64,000 nucleotides of DNA from contig NZ_JAADJU010000008.1 of assembly GCF_012933545.1 (NCBI RefSeq), positions 124,001 through 188,000 on the forward strand, written 5' to 3'. This document shows, piece by piece, positions 62,590-64,000 of the stretch. A program made the position numbers and the translations under genes. Source of the DNA: Rouxiella aceris. Lineage in GTDB: Bacteria > Pseudomonadota > Gammaproteobacteria > Enterobacterales > Enterobacteriaceae. How positions within the stretch are numbered: the first letter of the stretch is position 1; the number at the start of each line of letters is the position of its first letter. The notes under the pieces were generated by a model, which searched no databases, was not told the DNA's origin, and saw only the letters and a program-made list of their open reading frames with translations.

Positions 62590-64000
62590 ATGACATCTTC
62601 TACTCCACTGCCTGCTGAACCTGAGCAGCAAGCTGCGCCATCGATCCGCTTACTGTTTTCGGCACTCCTGCTGGTGATGCTGCTTGCCGCGCTCGATCAG
62701 ACCATTGTCTCTACCGCCTTGCCAACCATTGTCGGCGAGCTGGGGGGCCTGGAACAACTCTCCTGGGTGGTCACCGCCTACCTGCTGTCGTCCACCATTG
62801 TGGTGCCGCTATACGGCAAATTTGGTGATTTATTTGGTCGCAAACGGGTGCTGCAAATTGCCATCGTTATCTTTCTGCTGGGGTCGGCGCTGTGTGGGCT
62901 GGCGCAAAATATGACTCAACTGATCCTGATGCGCGCATTGCAAGGCTTGGGCGGTGGTGGGCTGTTGGTGGTGACCATGGCGGCGATTGCCGATGTTATT
63001 CCCCCGGCGGATCGCGGGCGGTATCAGGGACTATTTGGCGGCGTATTTGGCCTGGCCACGGTAGTGGGGCCGCTAATTGGCGGTTTTCTGGTGCAGCACT
63101 TTTCCTGGCGCTGGATTTTTTATATCAACTTGCCCCTTGGTCTGTTTGCGCTGCTGGTGATCGGCGCGGTTTTTCAGCCACATATCGCGAGAATTCGTCG
63201 TGAAATCGACTATCTCGGGGCGATATACCTGGCGGCAGCGCTGACCTGCGTTATTCTGTTTACCAGCGAAGGCGGCACGGTAATGCCCTGGGATTCCGGG
63301 CAGTTGTGGTGCATTCTGGCCTTTGGTCTGGTGTGTCTGGGCGGGTTTATCTATGAAGAACGGTTGGCGATAGAACCCATTATTCCGCTGATGCTGTTTC
63401 GGCAGCGAACCTTTGTGCTCGGTTGCCTGATCAGCTTTATTCTCGGTATGGCGCTGCTGGGGTCGATGACCTTTTTGCCGCTTTATTTGCAGGTGGTCAA
63501 AGGCTCGACGCCGTCAGAGGCGGGGATGCAACTGCTGCCGTTAATGGGCGGATTGTTGATTACCTCCATTATCAGCGGTCGGATTATCAGCAAAGTTGGC
63601 AAATACCGCTTCTTTCCCATTGCCGGCACGCTGTTGGCACTCACGGCTATGGTGCTGCTGGGAACACTGAAAAATGCCACGCCGGTACATACCCTCTATC
63701 TCTATGTCGGACTGCTTGGCAGCGGGTTAGGCATGGTGATGCAGGTGCTGGTGCTGGCGGCACAAAATAGCGTTGAACCCCGGCAAATTGGCGTAGCCAC
63801 TTCCAGCACCACGCTGTTTCGTTCAATTGGCGGCTCGATTGGCGTCGCGGCGTTTGGCGCGATCTTTACCCACTCGCTACAGGGCCGTTTAATGGCCTTG
63901 ATACCGGAAGGCACCGCCTTGCCTCGGGCAATGGGGGCGGACAGTATTCGTCAGTTGCCCGATGAAATACGCATCGACTATTTGCAGGCGTTTGGCGGCG
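62590..64000 (+). CDS. DHA2 (EmrB/QacA-type) MFS multidrug transporter, partial
   Basis: Inner-membrane drug:H+ antiporter of the 14-helix DHA2 group; 470 codons are present and the frame is still open at the window end. It starts MTSSTPLPAEPEQ. Helix 1 carries the family motif LAALDQTIVSTALPTIVGEL, then motif A as GKFGDLFGRKRVL, and helix 5 motif C-like FGLATVVGPLIGGFL with FSWRWIFYINLP. The substrate is unknown. Control by the divergent TetR protein is inferred from layout. Confidence 0.92.
   Translation, partial: MTSSTPLPAEPEQQAAPSIRLLFSALLLVMLLAALDQTIVSTALPTIVGELGGLEQLSWVVTAYLLSSTIVVPLYGKFGDLFGRKRVLQIAIVIFLLGSALCGLAQNMTQLILMRALQGLGGGGLLVVTMAAIADVIPPADRGRYQGLFGGVFGLATVVGPLIGGFLVQHFSWRWIFYINLPLGLFALLVIGAVFQPHIARIRREIDYLGAIYLAAALTCVILFTSEGGTVMPWDSGQLWCILAFGLVCLGGFIYEERLAIEPIIPLMLFRQRTFVLGCLISFILGMALLGSMTFLPLYLQVVKGSTPSEAGMQLLPLMGGLLITSIISGRIISKVGKYRFFPIAGTLLALTAMVLLGTLKNATPVHTLYLYVGLLGSGLGMVMQVLVLAAQNSVEPRQIGVATSSTTLFRSIGGSIGVAAFGAIFTHSLQGRLMALIPEGTALPRAMGADSIRQLPDEIRIDYLQAFGG

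Overview
The window is chromosomal DNA of a member of the Enterobacterales. The gene order dpp - bcs - pdeK - dctA - yhjJ - kdgK - pdeH - yhjG - yhjE - yhjD - yhjC follows the Escherichia coli 79-min region. A class I cellulose operon (bcsP, bcsQ, bcsA, bcsB, bcsC, bcsD, bcsZ) sits where E. coli has its class II set. An urt/urea amidolyase operon, an Mqo and tandem small secreted proteins point to a Serratia/Rahnella/Yersiniaceae-type genome rather than E. coli. That placement is inferred from gene content only.

Layout. (1) 1-10840, minus strand: one nitrogen-scavenging operon. It runs allophanate hydrolase, urea carboxylase, a GntR regulator, then the urea ABC transporter urtABCD (urtD is cut by the window edge). 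It is headed by a near-perfect sigma-54 promoter and an NtrC-like site. (2) 11028-12182: the organic peroxide pair ohrR and ohr, each with the same 12-base operator core in its promoter. (3) 12254-12330: a tRNA-Pro(TGG) gene with its own promoter and terminator. (4) 12339-18203: an accessory segment between the tRNA and dpp. It holds an AT-rich HTH repressor-like gene, a VOC/LysR divergent pair, a small DUF1471 protein and a 641-residue protein. That protein carries the catalytic signatures of the edema factor/ExoY/CyaA family of host-activated nucleotidyl cyclase toxins, and it is the most notable gene here.

(5) 18154-24057: the dppABCDF dipeptide transporter with a CA-rich leader that resembles a GcvB sRNA target. 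(6) 24085-25563: a PqaA-like PhoPQ-regulated protein. (7) 26074-37608: the class I cellulose operon. (8) 38171-48308: pdeK/hmsP, dctA, yhjJ, kdgK, pdeH and yhjG. (9) 48389-54637: cdh, the yhjE, yhjD and yhjC homologues, an SDR dehydrogenase and ycgR. Both pdeH and ycgR have clear sigma-28 (FliA) promoters. The window therefore links cellulose synthesis (BcsA PilZ), c-di-GMP hydrolysis (PdeK, PdeH) and the flagellar brake (YcgR).

(10) 55275-62575: mqo, a ketopantoate reductase-like gene divergent from a GntR/FCD regulator, an NCS1 (CytX/CodB-like) permease, and a small accessory cluster. The cluster has two tandem paralogous secreted proteins followed by a 32-codon fragment resembling the C-terminus of a T6SS Hcp protein. 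(11) 61784-64000: a TetR regulator divergent from a DHA2 multidrug transporter that runs off the window end.

No insertion sequence, CRISPR array, rRNA or plasmid/phage integrase was seen.
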